Assembly (NCBI GenBank): GCA_048013815.1
Contig: CM106585.1
Span: 10,106,001 to 10,170,000 of the forward strand
Origin: Setoptus koraiensis
Taxonomy: Eukaryota; Arthropoda
Length of the DNA stretch: 64,000 nucleotides
Direction of reading: 5' to 3'
In this document: piece by piece, positions 11,835 to 21,954 of the stretch
How positions within the stretch are numbered: position 1 is the stretch's first letter
How the letters are laid out: every line of letters begins with the position of its first letter
Program-made: the position numbers and the translations under genes
Notes under the pieces: generated by a model
The model's database searches: none
Told to the model about the DNA's origin: nothing
The model's input: only the letters and a program-made list of their open reading frames with translations

Positions 11835-12890
11835 CTATTGTACTTCGTGTAATCTGAATATCTCGTTAGTTTGTTGAGACACTCTGATGAAAGTGGTATT
11901 CCTGGATAAATCTTTGAGCTCATAGGAACCAGTGTAGGTGCAGGCCGATCTCAAGCCACCTAGTATGTCGAGAGCAGTATTGTTAACATCGCCTCGGTAT
12001 GGGACTTTGACAACTTTTCCCTCTGAGGCGCGATAGCTTGATAGGCCGGAATTGTACTTCTCTTGGGCGACCTTTGAAGACATGCCGTAGAAAAGTTTTG
12101 TTTTCTTTCCGTCCGGTCCAATAACTGTGTCGCCGGGACATTGGTCGTGTCCGGCAAACATACCGCCCAACATAACAAAATCGGCTCCGGCACCGAAGGC
12201 CTTGCAAACATCACCCGGATCGGTACAGCCACCGTCGGAAATTATGTGTCCACCTAGGCCATGAGCAGCCTCGGCGCATTCGAGTACGCAACTGAGTTGC
12301 GGATATCCAACTCCTGTCTTCTTTCTTGTGGTGCATACAGAGCCGGGTCCGATACCAACTTTGATGATGTCGGCACCTGCTACGAGGAGCTCCTCGACCA
12401 TTTCCCGAGTAACAACATTTCCTGCCATTATGGTGTGGTCGGGGTACTTTGCCCGCGTTGACTTGACAGTTTCGACAAAATATTGACTGTAACCATTGGC
12501 TACATCAATACAAATGTATTTGATTTGAGGTATTTTGGCCAATACTTGTTCCACTTTGAGTAGATCGGCCTCGCTAATGCCACAGCTTATTGCAACATAG
12601 TCTAGGGCATTTGGTGAATTTTCCGCAAAGGCAACCCATTCCTCTAGTGAATAGTGTTTATGAATGGTGGTAAACAAGTTGTGTTTGTGCAATGCCCTGG
12701 CCATTTCAAATGTTCCAACGGTGTCCATGTTTGATGCGATTATGGGTATGCCGTTGTAGGTTTGCTTGCTGTTGAGAAATTTGTAATCTCTCACCAGGGA
12801 GACATCGTAGCGGCTCCTGAGAAGGGATCGTTTGGGACGCAGCAAGACATCCTTGAAGTCCAATTTGATGTCCTGTTCGATGAAGACCAT
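11835..12890 (-). CDS. GMPR: GMP reductase
   Basis: An intact, intronless 351-residue protein, against 345-348 in vertebrates. It catalyses NADPH-dependent deamination of GMP to IMP in cytosolic purine salvage. Visible signatures: [14 protein letters not shown] near the N-terminus, [27 protein letters not shown], the catalytic-cysteine loop [11 protein letters not shown], the phosphate-binding [10 protein letters not shown] and [14 protein letters not shown], the flap LFYGMSS and the late YRASEGKVV segment. It has no CBS insertion, which separates it from IMP dehydrogenase. The ATG at 12890-12888 gives the family's usual N-terminus. The orthology call is essentially certain. Confidence 0.98.
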   Translation of the reverse strand: MVFIEQDIKLDFKDVLLRPKRSLLRSRYDVSLVRDYKFLNSKQTYNGIPIIASNMDTVGTFEMARALHKHNLFTTIHKHYSLEEWVAFAENSPNALDYVAISCGISEADLLKVEQVLAKIPQIKYICIDVANGYSQYFVETVKSTRAKYPDHTIMAGNVVTREMVEELLVAGADIIKVGIGPGSVCTTRKKTGVGYPQLSCVLECAEAAHGLGGHIISDGGCTDPGDVCKAFGAGADFVMLGGMFAGHDQCPGDTVIGPDGKKTKLFYGMSSKVAQEKYNSGLSSYRASEGKVVKVPYRGDVNNTALDILGGLRSACTYTGSYELKDLSRNTTFIRVSQQTNEIFRLHEVQ

Positions 12891-13204
12891 GGTGGGTGAA
12901 TTTCGAGAATTGACTTTGTTGATAATAAATAATAAATAGTAAACAATAAGTAATAGTAATCGATGCGGATGATTTGATGAACATTTAAATCGCTGTTTCT
13001 ATATGCAGCGAAAGGACGACAAGCAACTTTGAGTTCTCTTGTCGTCCATTTAGTGCTCATGCGCACGGACGATAATTGGTGAGTCCTCTTGTCGTCCTAT
13101 CAGCAGGAATGTGATCAGGCATGAGTGAATGTTCAATGTTCCGAGTAGCGTTCGGGCGGCAAGGGCAGCACATGCGGACTTAATGCCCAAATGGCAGGGC
13201 CACT

Positions 13205-13237
13205 GCCATTTTGGCTATAGGCTATAGCCAAAATGGC
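13205..13237. repeat. Perfect 16-bp hairpin with 1-nt loop
   Basis: GCCATTTTGGCTATAG at 13205-13220 is mirrored exactly at 13222-13237. A second, weaker hairpin (AATGGCAG/CTGCCATT) abuts it on the left. It could be a small foldback element or a cruciform-prone promoter feature. Confidence 0.85.
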
Positions 13238-13736
13238 GATAAGTCGGGCCCAGGCAGCGCCCTCGCCGCCATGCCAAAAACGTCACTGCCCGCACACTAT
13301 AGTTCCGAGTGCATCTAAACAAACAAGCTCTGCGCGCCCCTGGTGGAGTAAGGAAAACTAAAGAGTTGCGCGTAGTACACAAGTTGCAGTGGCGCACGAT
13401 ATTGTCTTCAGCTGTTCTCGTGCTAATGGCGTCGAACTAGAGTGTGTGCTTGTCTGCGTCGCTCCCATGCGCCCAGACCGGTTTAAAAACAAACCCGCCA
13501 GTGCGGCGCTGCTCGGCTTTCCTCTAGCACCGCTAACAAATTGAAGCAGCGTGAGCTCTCAAGGCGCCCTCGACGAACAACGTTCAAGGCGCACGCAATC
13601 AAAACAAGTTAACAAGTTTGTGGGAAACGCGCCCAGCTTGGCTGTGCAACCACTCTATGATGGCAGCGCCCCTCACGGATCTTCTCGTAAACTTATCTCG
13701 AAGCATTCGACAAGATGCACGCAGTACATGAATGTA

Positions 13737-13792
13737 TGTTTGTTTGTTTGTTTGTTTGTGCGTGCGTGCGTGTGTGTGTGTGTGTGTGTGGT
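13737..13792. repeat. (TTTG)n followed by (TG)n microsatellite
   Basis: Compound repeat: about five TTTG units, then GTGC units, then about ten TG. Non-coding. Confidence 0.85.
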
Positions 13793-15341
13793 GTGCCAAA
13801 AATGTCTTCCTCATCACAAGACAACCTTATCCATTACATAATAGTCTATTATCAAAATTAACATTATTATTACTCCATCATCTTTTGGTTGTTGCGTAGC
13901 AACCGAAATGTTGCCATCATCATGTCGTGTGATGGTGCTAATGTTATTATCATTGCACTCATCAACAAATACACCAGTTAGATAGATATCACACAAATCA
14001 TAAGGATTCTCATATATTATTATGGTTGTATTATATATTACTAGATGATCATTATTGCTACCAATACTACTACTAAATACATTAGCCACTCCACTAACAA
14101 CATTTGACGTCTCGATAGGACTAGAAAGGAACAAACAGGATGATTGAGGAATTTTAATGCACAATATTCGTCCGAAATAATAATTTGGTTTTAGTTGTAG
14201 ACAGACAAGGTTAATACATTTCGACTGGTATTATTAGTTATCGCAGTCTGCACGTTCATCAATTCGAGCAATCCAACTTATCGGCACTCATATTACTACC
14301 ATTATTACATTATTACATGTTCATGTAAGACTAATACTATTATCACTACTGTTGTTACCAACACCATCTGTATTAGCAACGATCACTTTCGGCTAATGCC
14401 AGTTATAACAAGACCATCATTATCAAGACACAGTTGAACAAAGGAATGATACATGACACCTGTTAGTTGTCTTAAAGAAATTCTAAACTATTATCGAGTG
14501 GCGCACATTCTTTCGTTGTCATTGCCGCCACTTGCACCGTCAACAGTGTCAATCCACTGCAGCAAACAAGACAACACTTCGGTATAATTGTTATTGGAGG
14601 GGAACAATTCGAACTAATAATAAACATACGCCACAACAGACAAACACACTCTGGCACTATTCCGCACACTCTAAACTCATACTCCTCTCTGAACAAGCAG
14701 ACGCTATGACGATACAGCCAGAGTGAGACTTTCAGCGAAAAAAAACTGTCATAGTGGTGACATCAGCAAAACTAAAACATTAATACTATATATATTTATT
14801 TGGGAGAGTCAAATTTATCACTTTTATACATTAACCATAACAATAACAACACTAACCTACAACGGACCACAACATCATTTGTGATACAGACTAAGGACAT
14901 ACTTCAATATATTATCACCAAATTTGATGATCATCACACTAACAAATAGTTCTGCTGTGACAATATAACTAGGTTCGACAGCGATCTACGCATTCGACTA
15001 TCATCAATTTTTTCGTTGGTTAGTTTGTTATATAACCTAATGGTATTAAAAGTAGACGAAGCAGTCCAATAAACATTCCGAGCCATCCGCTTGATCACCA
15101 CGTTTTGACTAAGTTGCTTAGAAATTAGATGGACATATTGTAACTTGAAAAGTAGCTGAAAAAACTCATCTAAAACACCATCATCTATTATAATAGCTGT
15201 AGCTATAATGACACATGATATGACATCATTTAATTGATCAAGTGATATTAGAAACCTACGATATTCCACATCCTTGAGTATTATAGATTGTAACTATTGA
15301 ATCGCAACACATTCACCATAGATTCTATTTTTTTATTGCAG

Positions 15342-16653
15342 TCAGCATCATCCATTCCTCAAATGAACGAACCACAAAAGAAACCAAATAGAAAAGTTTG
15401 GGCTTTAGTCCGACATGCCATGATGAACCAGTTAAAAAACTTAAGAGATTCATGGATTCAGCTTGCTGGCCATAAAGGTAACGTAATAATGAGTTGAAAA
15501 TTATTCGTGCTCAATATCGAATAAAATTACCGATACCATTGAACTATTTTTTTTTCTCTCAACACTTCAGGCTGCTTCATGAAAGGATCAGCCCCAGACA
15601 CTATATTAAAGCGACTTTCTGGACAAGAAGAGAACTGTTTCAACAAGCTGAAATTCGATGAATTAGCTAGTTTTGTGCCAAAGGTTAAACGGAAAGTCTT
15701 TCAAGATGGTGAGGCTTTTTTAGAGATGCAGGATCTTCTAGCTTGTTTCAAAGACGCCTCGGTCATGGATGTTAAGATGGGTTGTAGGACTTATCGAGAA
15801 GATGAATTAGAAAATGCATTTAAAGATAACAAGTTGCGTTCCGATATGTATGAGAAAATGATTGAAATAGACCAAAATGAGCCCACACAAGAAGAAAAAC
15901 AGCAAAAAGCTGTCACGAAACCGCGATACATGATCTGGAGAGAAACAATTAGCTCTTCGGCGAGTTTAGGCTTCCGAATCGAGGGAATGAGACTGGGCGA
16001 TGGTACAGTCGATAAAGAGTTCAAAACCATCAGGACGGAGGATCAAGTTGCTGTGGCCTTAGCGAGATTTACACAGAGCAACGTACAAGTCAGGAGTTTG
16101 TATTTGGATCGACTTAAAGATCTCAAGAATGCGCTAGAAAAGTCGCAGTTTTTCACTACTCACGAGGTAGGTTTGAATCGCAACTCACAATACCGAGCTA
16201 GCCTGCATAAAAGCTAACTAGTTTGTCTAACGAACTATGTTTTTTTATTCTATATTCGAAACTGTGTTATAGTTGATAGGAAGCTCTCTCTTATTTGTAC
16301 ATGATCAGACAGACGCCAACATATGGTTGATTGACTTTGCAAAAACACACACGTTACCCAATGATATCAAAATAACTCATTCGAGCAAGTGGGAAATTGG
16401 AAATCACGAAGACGGATATTTGATAGGGATAGATAATCTAATAAAAATTTTCGAACAGATCAGTAAGATCCCTCTGACCAACAACAAATCGGATTCTATT
16501 GTCCAATCTAATGAAATATCGATGGCAGAACACGCAGACAGCCACAAACTGAATAACATAAACAACGATAACAACAATGTGACTCAGACAAACAATCACC
16601 AACCTCTGTTTTCACCCCAGAGTAGCAGCAATGGTCAAACTGTTTGCGAGTAA
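15342..16653 (+). CDS. Inositol-trisphosphate 3-kinase (3' exons with kinase domain)
   Basis: Three exons are readable: 15342-15477 (acceptor ATTGCAG), 15571-16166 (CTTCAG acceptor, GAG/GTAGGT donor) and 16273-16653 (TTATAG acceptor, TAA stop). Spliced phases agree. The product phosphorylates Ins(1,4,5)P3 to Ins(1,3,4,5)P4, ending calcium signalling. A Trp-containing basic amphipathic segment just before IQLAGHKG matches the calmodulin-binding region of animal ITPKs. Next come ILKRLSG (ATP-site lysine region), VMDVKMGCRTY (the family PxxxDxKxG-type core), AVTKPRYMIWRETISSSASL, GFRIEG, GSSLLFVHD and LIDFAKT (metal-binding Asp). The first in-frame ATG is at 15363, but the exon begins at an acceptor, so upstream exons encode the divergent N-terminus. 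The second intron holds the edge of a large inverted repeat, and the last exon exists again at 20666-21046. Confidence 0.92.
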
Positions 16654-17737
16654 ATTTGATTACGTCTTTCCTATATTGAATGACTTATATTCAATGACAG
16701 CAACCATAACAAGTTACCGAAAGAGTATTTGAGAGTCTGACCATCGATATCATATTTTCTCTCCAGAAACCATATTTGATATATAATGACAACTAACTGA
16801 CATGATGTGTATTTTCTGTAAATAAACTGGTTCTTCATACACATGTCTTTGACAATTGACCCGGAATCAAAAGAAGTTAGAGATATGTGGTAATTACTAT
16901 AGTACAATGGTACAATGTCTAATGTAACAACAGCTGTTAGAATGATTTGCTGGATATAGAGGTAAAGTCGTTTATAAGGGGATTTGTTAGTAACCTTGAC
17001 TCCATTCAACCTAACTACAATTCTACTAATGCACGATCTAAGAAAATTTTATAGCCTGCGAAAAGTCTGGCACTTATGTGTTGTTTAATGATGTACTAAA
17101 TTGAAGGTAATGCTGAGTTGCTACTCCCCAGTTCTCCCCCACTCTTCTGAATCTCCAGAGAAAGAAAGAAAGATAAAAGAACCAGCTGACGAGAAAAAGA
17201 GAGTGACAGATTTCGTGACATTTCTGCTTATTAAAAGTTTAAAGATCTACGTTGGTTACCTCACTACGATCTAATTAACCTGCCATTTGTGGGGAGTGTA
17301 ATACAGTGGAATCATGAAGTGCAGAAACAGTGCGCCCAAGTAGTCGGCGCGATTAGAAGTAACTCCCTAAACCTATCGGCTGTGACCAAGAAGAGCCCAA
17401 GAAAGAACCACTCCAAACTTTAAATTCACCCATGTGTGTTGAAACTCTGGTCGAAAAAGTGAAAATTTGATTCGAATTAAAATTAGGTAAGAATTGGACA
17501 ATATGATAAATAAGGATAGAAAATTTGAGACGGAGTAATTGAATCAGAATTAGTGTTTTATTGATCCAATGAATGGGTTAATTTTGGGAAAAGTCCAGGC
17601 GCCGATGGTCTTATGTTGATGAATCGAGAGTGCCACATATTTTGCTGATTGTGTTATGGATCTTGTATAACAATTAAGTCTAGATGTAGACACGTTAGTC
17701 GCCGAGTTTCGCATCACCCTTATTTTCCTCCGTGGAT

Positions 17738-17831
17738 AATACCAATATTGGCTGCACCAAGTGAATATTGGCGTTTCACTCTGACAAATGTCGCCCCGTC
17801 GAGGGGAGCGTTAGCGGATGCTTGTTGTACC
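17738..17831 (-). pseudogene. Fossil tail cassette of a second peptide copy fused behind gene 1
   Basis: Directly after the TGA of peptide gene 1 the minus strand carries, in another frame, the segment SEVQQASANAPLDG...VRVKRQYSLGAANIG...HGGK and then the family 3' UTR. The stop codon of gene 1 is made by the junction itself (CAG, then the TGA inside AGTGAGG). This is the 3' part of a copy resembling gene 3, joined by recombination. The same fusion is present at 28751-28927. Confidence 0.8.
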
Positions 17832-18158
17832 TCACTGGCCGCCGTACTGCTTGGCAAATGACTTCCAAGCTTGACGTTTCTTTCTGCCAACTGCCGACGC
17901 GTAAGCAGCGGCTTGGCGTTTCACTCTGCCGAAGCCAGCTTTGTTGAGACCCTGATCCAAGACATCTCCGAATGATTTGGCAGCGTCGAGGGGAGCGTTA
18001 GCGGATACTTGTTGTACCATTTTCTGTACCTCACTTGTTGCGGAGCGGCGTCCTCGGGTGGCAATACCATACCCCTGACATGACACTTGATGTTCTGATA
18101 AATTGATGGCCATGACTATTACGGCTAACAACACAATGATGGATAATAATTTGGACAT
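17832..18158 (-). CDS. Secreted KR-Q peptide precursor, gene 1
   Basis: 108 residues. The signal peptide is MSKLLSIIVLLAVIVMAINL followed by SEHQVSCQ, then the pro-segment start GYGIATRGRRSA. The pro-region SEVQKMVQQ...NKAGFGRV ends at KR. Predicted products: QAAAYASAVG, cut at RKKR and so able to give an amidated pyroGlu peptide, and QAWKSFAKQYGGQ at the C-terminus. This last peptide lacks the GK amidation tail of most copies because the frame ends at a recombination junction. It is the head-to-head partner of gene 2, whose upstream half is nearly identical. Family name and activity are unknown to me; a toxin, antimicrobial or neuropeptide-type precursor would all fit. Confidence 0.85.
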   Translation of the reverse strand: MSKLLSIIVLLAVIVMAINLSEHQVSCQGYGIATRGRRSATSEVQKMVQQVSANAPLDAAKSFGDVLDQGLNKAGFGRVKRQAAAYASAVGRKKRQAWKSFAKQYGGQ

Positions 18159-18291
18159 GATGAAAATGTTGGTAATGTTGACTTTAGCTGTGATATTACT
18201 TTGTTTAGTGCTGATCTCAGGCAGAAAGAGAGTCGGAGTACGTTAAATGATTACTTGTGAGGAATGACTACGACTTTGGGTTCGTGCCCAG

Positions 18292-19010
18292 CTTAAATAG
18301 TTTCCAATTTTATGCTGATAGAATTTTGAGCATCTCAACATCATCTGATAAGATCAATAATTAGCTGTTTATCTGTGATACGAGACTAGAAACTCATGTG
18401 ATTATTCAAAAGTTAGTCTTTCTGATATCTGAGCGCGCACATGGGCTGAACAATAAAAGTTGGAGATTATATCGGTGATTGTTTGTTTCTATCACAACGA
18501 ACTTTGTACATCTCAACATCACATGCTAAAATAATAGTTAGCCATTGGAGTGGGAGACGGGACAAGAAACTCATGCATATTTGTTGTAAACAGTTTAAAC
18601 TATGAAGGTAGAAACCTAATCGAAACAATGAAATATTTTTGTTTGTTCATGCGATTCTCATCTCGATACACCATCTTCTTCATGATGCTACTGTCCTATG
18701 CTTCCCACAAATGGGATGTAAATTTATTTGTTTGTCTTTTATGAGTACATCAGAACCTTTCTAGTTGCTAGTTATTGTTGCCGCTCATTGTGATCGAGAC
18801 AAACGATCATCGATATAGTCTCCAGATTTTATAGTTCGGTCAGTGGAAATTGTACATGAATGTGCGAGCTCAGATATCAGAAAGACTAACTTTTGAATAA
18901 TCACATGAGTTTCTAGTCTCGTATCACAGATAAACAGCTAATTATTGATCTTATCAGATGATGTCGGGATGTTCAAAATTTGATCAACATGAAATTGAAA
19001 ACTATTTAAG
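18292..19010. promoter_or_regulatory. Shared divergent promoter of peptide genes 1 and 2
   Basis: Mirror-image promoters face each other. The minus side has TTAAATA-type TATA at 18292-18299, TGATAA at 18346-18351 and TTATCT at 18369-18374. The plus side has AGATAA at 18928-18933, TTATCA at 18951-18956 and TATTTAAG at 19003-19010, about 135 bp before the ATG. The paired GATA-type sites plus TATA recur upstream of genes 7 and 8, with parts upstream of 3, 4, 6 and 9. GATA sites are typical of gut and fat-body expression in protostomes; expression here is inferred only. Confidence 0.5.
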
Positions 19011-19143
19011 CTGGACTCGAACACTAAGACCAAGTCATTCCTCACAAGTAATCACACTAAACACTCCACCTATCTCTCTGCCTGAGATCAACACTAAACA
19101 AAGTCATATCACAGTTAAAATCAACATTAGCAACATTTTCATC

Positions 19144-19599
19144 ATGTCCAAATTACTATCCATCATTGTGTTGTTAGCCGTAATGGTCATGGCCATCAAT
19201 TTATCAGAACATCAAGTGTCATGTCAGGGGTATGGTATTGCCACCCGAGGACGCCGCTCCGCAACAAGTGAGGTACAGAAAATGGTACAACAAGTATCCG
19301 CTAACGCTCCCCTCGACGCTGCCAAATCATTCGGAGATGTCTTGGATCAGGGTCTCAACAAAGCTGGCTTCGGCAGAGTGAAACGCCAAGCCGCTGCTTA
19401 CGCGTCGGCAGTTGGCAGAAAGAAACGCCAAGCTGCTGCTTATGCCTCGCAATTCAGAAACAAACGCCAAGCCGCTGCTTATGCGTCGGCAGTTGGCAGA
19501 AAGAAACGTCAAGCTGCTGCTTATGCCTCGCAATTCAGAAATAAACGCCAATATTCACTTGGTGGATACAATATTGGTATTATCCACGGAGGAAAATAA
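19144..19599 (+). CDS. Secreted KR-Q peptide precursor, gene 2 (multi-peptide)
   Basis: 151 residues from the family ATG; the open frame extends further up but the leader is 5' UTR in the other copies. The signal peptide is as in gene 1 (one V-to-M change), then GYGIATRGRRSA and the SEVQKMVQQ pro-region. The mature part is a polyprotein: QAAAYASAVG-RKKR, QAAAYASQFRN-KR, the same two again, then QYSLGGYNIGIIHGGK at the C-terminus. All five KR are followed by Gln. The G before RKKR and the terminal GGK predict C-terminal amides. The pair of modules has been duplicated in tandem, nearly identically at base level, so it is young. Confidence 0.88.
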   Translation: MSKLLSIIVLLAVMVMAINLSEHQVSCQGYGIATRGRRSATSEVQKMVQQVSANAPLDAAKSFGDVLDQGLNKAGFGRVKRQAAAYASAVGRKKRQAAAYASQFRNKRQAAAYASAVGRKKRQAAAYASQFRNKRQYSLGGYNIGIIHGGK

Positions 19600-19757
19600 G
19601 GGTGATGCGAAACTCGACGACTAACGTGTCTACATATAGACTTAATTTTTATACAAGATCCATAACACAATCAGCAAAATATGTCGCACTTTCGATTCAT
19701 CAACATCAAACCATCGACGCCTCGACTTTTTCCCAAAATTAACCCATTTATCGGTTC

Positions 19758-19763
19758 AATAAA
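19758..19763 (+). terminator. AATAAA polyadenylation signal, representative of the family
   Basis: AATAAA within the conserved 3' flank TTCAATAAAACACTAATTC of gene 2. The same hexamer at the same relative place follows genes 4, 7, 8 and 9, and mirror copies follow genes 1, 3 and 6, so the 3' UTR is part of the conserved unit. Confidence 0.7.
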
Positions 19764-20665
19764 ACACTAATTCTGATTCAATTACTCCGTCTCAAGTGTT
19801 CTATCCTTATTTATCATATTGTCCAATTCTTACCTAATTTTAATTCGAATCAAATTTTCGCTTTTCGACCAGAGTTTCAACACACATGGGTGAATTTAAA
19901 GTTTGGAGTGGTTCTTTCTTGGGCTCTTCTTGGTCACAGCCGATAGGTTTAGGGAGTTACTTCTAATCGCGCCGACTACTTGGGCGCACTGTTTCTGCAC
20001 TTCATGATTCCACTGTATTACACTCCCCACAAATGGCAGGTTAATTAGATCGTAGTGAGGTAACCAACGTAGATCTTTAAACTTTTAATAAGCAGAAATG
20101 TCACGAAATCTGTCACTCTCTTTTTCTCGTCAGCTGGTTCTTTTATCTTTCTTTCTTTCTCTGGAGATTCAGAAGAGTGGGGGAGAACTGGGGAGTAGCA
20201 ACTCAGCATTACCTTCAATTTAGTACATCATTAAACAACACATAAGTGCCAGACTTTTCGCAGGCTATAAAATTTTCTTAGATCGTGCATTAGTAGAATT
20301 GTAGTTAGGTTGAATGGAGTCAAGGTTACTAACAAATCCCCTTATAAACGACTTTACCTCTATATCCAGCAAATCATTCTAACAGCTGTTGTTACATTAG
20401 ACATTGTACCATTGTACTATAGTAATTACCACATATCTCTAACTTCTTTTGATTCCGGGTCAATTGTCAAAGACATGTGTATGAAGAACCAGTTTATTTA
20501 CAGAAAATACACATCATGTCAGTTAGTTGTCATTATATATCAAATATGGTTTCTGGAGAGAAAATATGATATCGATGGTCAGACTCTCAAATACTCTTTC
20601 GGTAACTTGTTATGGTTGCTGTCATTGAATATAAGTCATTCAATATAGGAAAGACGTAATCAAAT

Positions 20666-21046
20666 TTACTCGCAAACAGTTTGACCATTGCTGCTACTCT
20701 GGGGTGAAAACAGAGGTTGGTGATTGTTTGTCTGAGTCACATTGTTGTTATCGTTGTTTATGTTATTCAGTTTGTGGCTGTCTGCGTGTTCTGCCATCGA
20801 TATTTCATTAGATTGGACAATAGAATCCGATTTGTTGTTGGTCAGAGGGATCTTACTGATCTGTTCGAAAATTTTTATTAGATTATCTATCCCTATCAAA
20901 TATCCGTCTTCGTGATTTCCAATTTCCCACTTGCTCGAATGAGTTATTTTGATATCATTGGGTAACGTGTGTGTTTTTGCAAAGTCAATCAACCATATGT
21001 TGGCGTCTGTCTGATCATGTACAAATAAGAGAGAGCTTCCTATCAA
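20666..21046 (-). pseudogene. Orphan second copy of the ITPK last exon
   Basis: It encodes exactly the same 126 residues as ITPK exon 3 (LIGSSLLFVHD, LIDFAKT, to the same stop), with the same TTATAG acceptor and 3' flank, but inverted and without exons 1 and 2. The duplication break lies in the preceding intron. It cannot make a kinase by itself. It could still be spliced as an exon by a minus-strand transcript. Confidence 0.9.
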
Positions 21047-21450
21047 CTATAACACAGTTTCGAATATAGAATAAAAAAACATAGTTCGTTAGACAAACTA
21101 GTCAGATGATGTCGAGATGTTCAAAATTTGATCAACATAAAGTTGAAAACTATACCCAAATATTGTGAAATTTTGGTCGAAAAGTGAAAATTTGATCCGA
21201 ATTTCAATTAAAATTACGTAAGAATTCGATAGTAAGATTAATAAGGATAGAATACTCGAGACGGAGTAATTGAATCAGAATTCGTGTTTTATTGATCCAA
21301 TGAATGGGTTAATTCTGGAAAAAGTCCAGGCGTCGATGGTTCAATGTTGATTGATCGAAAGTGCGACATATTTTGCTGATTGTGTTATGGATCTTGTATA
21401 ACAATTAAGTCTAGATGTAGACACGTTAGTCGCCGAGTTTCGCATCACCC

Positions 21451-21702
21451 TTATTTTCCTCCGTGGATAATACCAATATTGGCTGCACCAAGTGAATATT
21501 GGCGTTTCACTCTGACAAATGTCGCCCCGTCGAGGGGAGCGTTAGCGGATGCTTGTTGTACCTCACTTGGCGCGGAGCGGCGTCCTCTGACTGGGGGCAA
21601 CTTGCCTGACATATCGCCTTGACATGACACTTGATGTTCCGATAGATTGATGGCCATGACTATTACGGCTAACAACACAATGATCGATAATAGTTTGGAC
21701 AT
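21451..21702 (-). CDS. Secreted KR-Q peptide precursor, gene 3
   Basis: 83 residues. It has the family signal peptide to SCQG, but the next segment is DMSGKLPPVRGRRSAPSEVQQ instead of GYGIATRGRRSA, the only intact copy with a changed pro-region start. The single KR releases QYSLGAANIGIIHGGK, a variant of the gene 2 and 7 C-terminal peptide that should end in an amide after loss of Lys and Gly. It is head-to-head with gene 4, but a GC-rich insert of about 1.2 kb splits the shared upstream region. Confidence 0.85.
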   Translation of the reverse strand: MSKLLSIIVLLAVIVMAINLSEHQVSCQGDMSGKLPPVRGRRSAPSEVQQASANAPLDGATFVRVKRQYSLGAANIGIIHGGK

Positions 21703-21835
21703 GATGAAAATGTTGGTTATGTTGACTTTAGCTGTGATATTACTTTGTTTAGTGCTGATCTCAGGCAGAGAGATAGATGGAGTGTGTCAAATGATTACTT
21801 GTGAGGAATGAGTTAGCCTTTGTGTTCGAGTCCAG

Positions 21836-21843
21836 CTTAAATA
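21836..21843 (-). promoter_or_regulatory. TATA-like box of peptide gene 3
   Basis: CTTAAATA, the mirror of the family TATTTAAG, lies about 135 bp before the start codon, with TGATAA about 50 bp further upstream. Confidence 0.45.
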
Positions 21844-21954
21844 GTTTTCAATTTTATGTTGATAGAATTTTTGACATCTCGACATCATCTGATAAGATCA
21901 ATAATTAGCTATTTATCTGGGAGGCGGGACAAGAAACTCATGGGACTATTCATC

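Larger units (their letters stand above)
12891..15341. other. 2.4 kb spacer between divergent GMPR and ITPK
   Basis: No supported coding region. A GC-richer stretch (about 13,000-13,560) holds a perfect hairpin and probably the GMPR promoter. After it comes AT-rich DNA rich in ATTATT/AATAAT. Upstream ITPK exons may be hidden here but are not recognisable. Confidence 0.55.
16217..18436 (+). repeat. Left arm of a ~2.2-kb inverted duplication (palindrome)
   Basis: The arm starts inside the second ITPK intron (ACTAGTTTGTCTAAC) and runs through ITPK exon 3, its 3' flank and peptide gene 1 to the GATATCTGAGC edge. It is reverse-complemented at 18867-21103. From 16217 to about 17455 I found no mismatch in the stretches compared. 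Beyond that, arms diverge by a few percent and by rearranged cassettes in the peptide genes. The loop is about 430 bp. Confidence 0.9.
18867..21103 (-). repeat. Right arm of the ~2.2-kb inverted duplication
   Basis: Reverse complement of 16217-18436. It carries peptide gene 2, its 3' flank and a second copy of the ITPK last exon with its acceptor. It ends at CTAGT (about 21103), where unrelated family-promoter sequence (CAGATGATGTCGAG) begins. The abrupt change marks the breakpoint. Confidence 0.9.

Noticed and set aside
13814-14164. 116-codon minus-strand frame
   Set aside because: Low-complexity, AT-rich, no recognisable features.
14934-15269. 111-codon minus-strand frame upstream of ITPK
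   Set aside because: Reads like ordinary protein in part, but no family, no splice partners and no signal; support too weak to list.
16671-17009. 112-codon frame, also at 20310-20648 with identical sequence
   Set aside because: No ATG near the start, no signal or domain, and it lies antisense to the ITPK 3' flank. The copies are identical only because of the palindrome.
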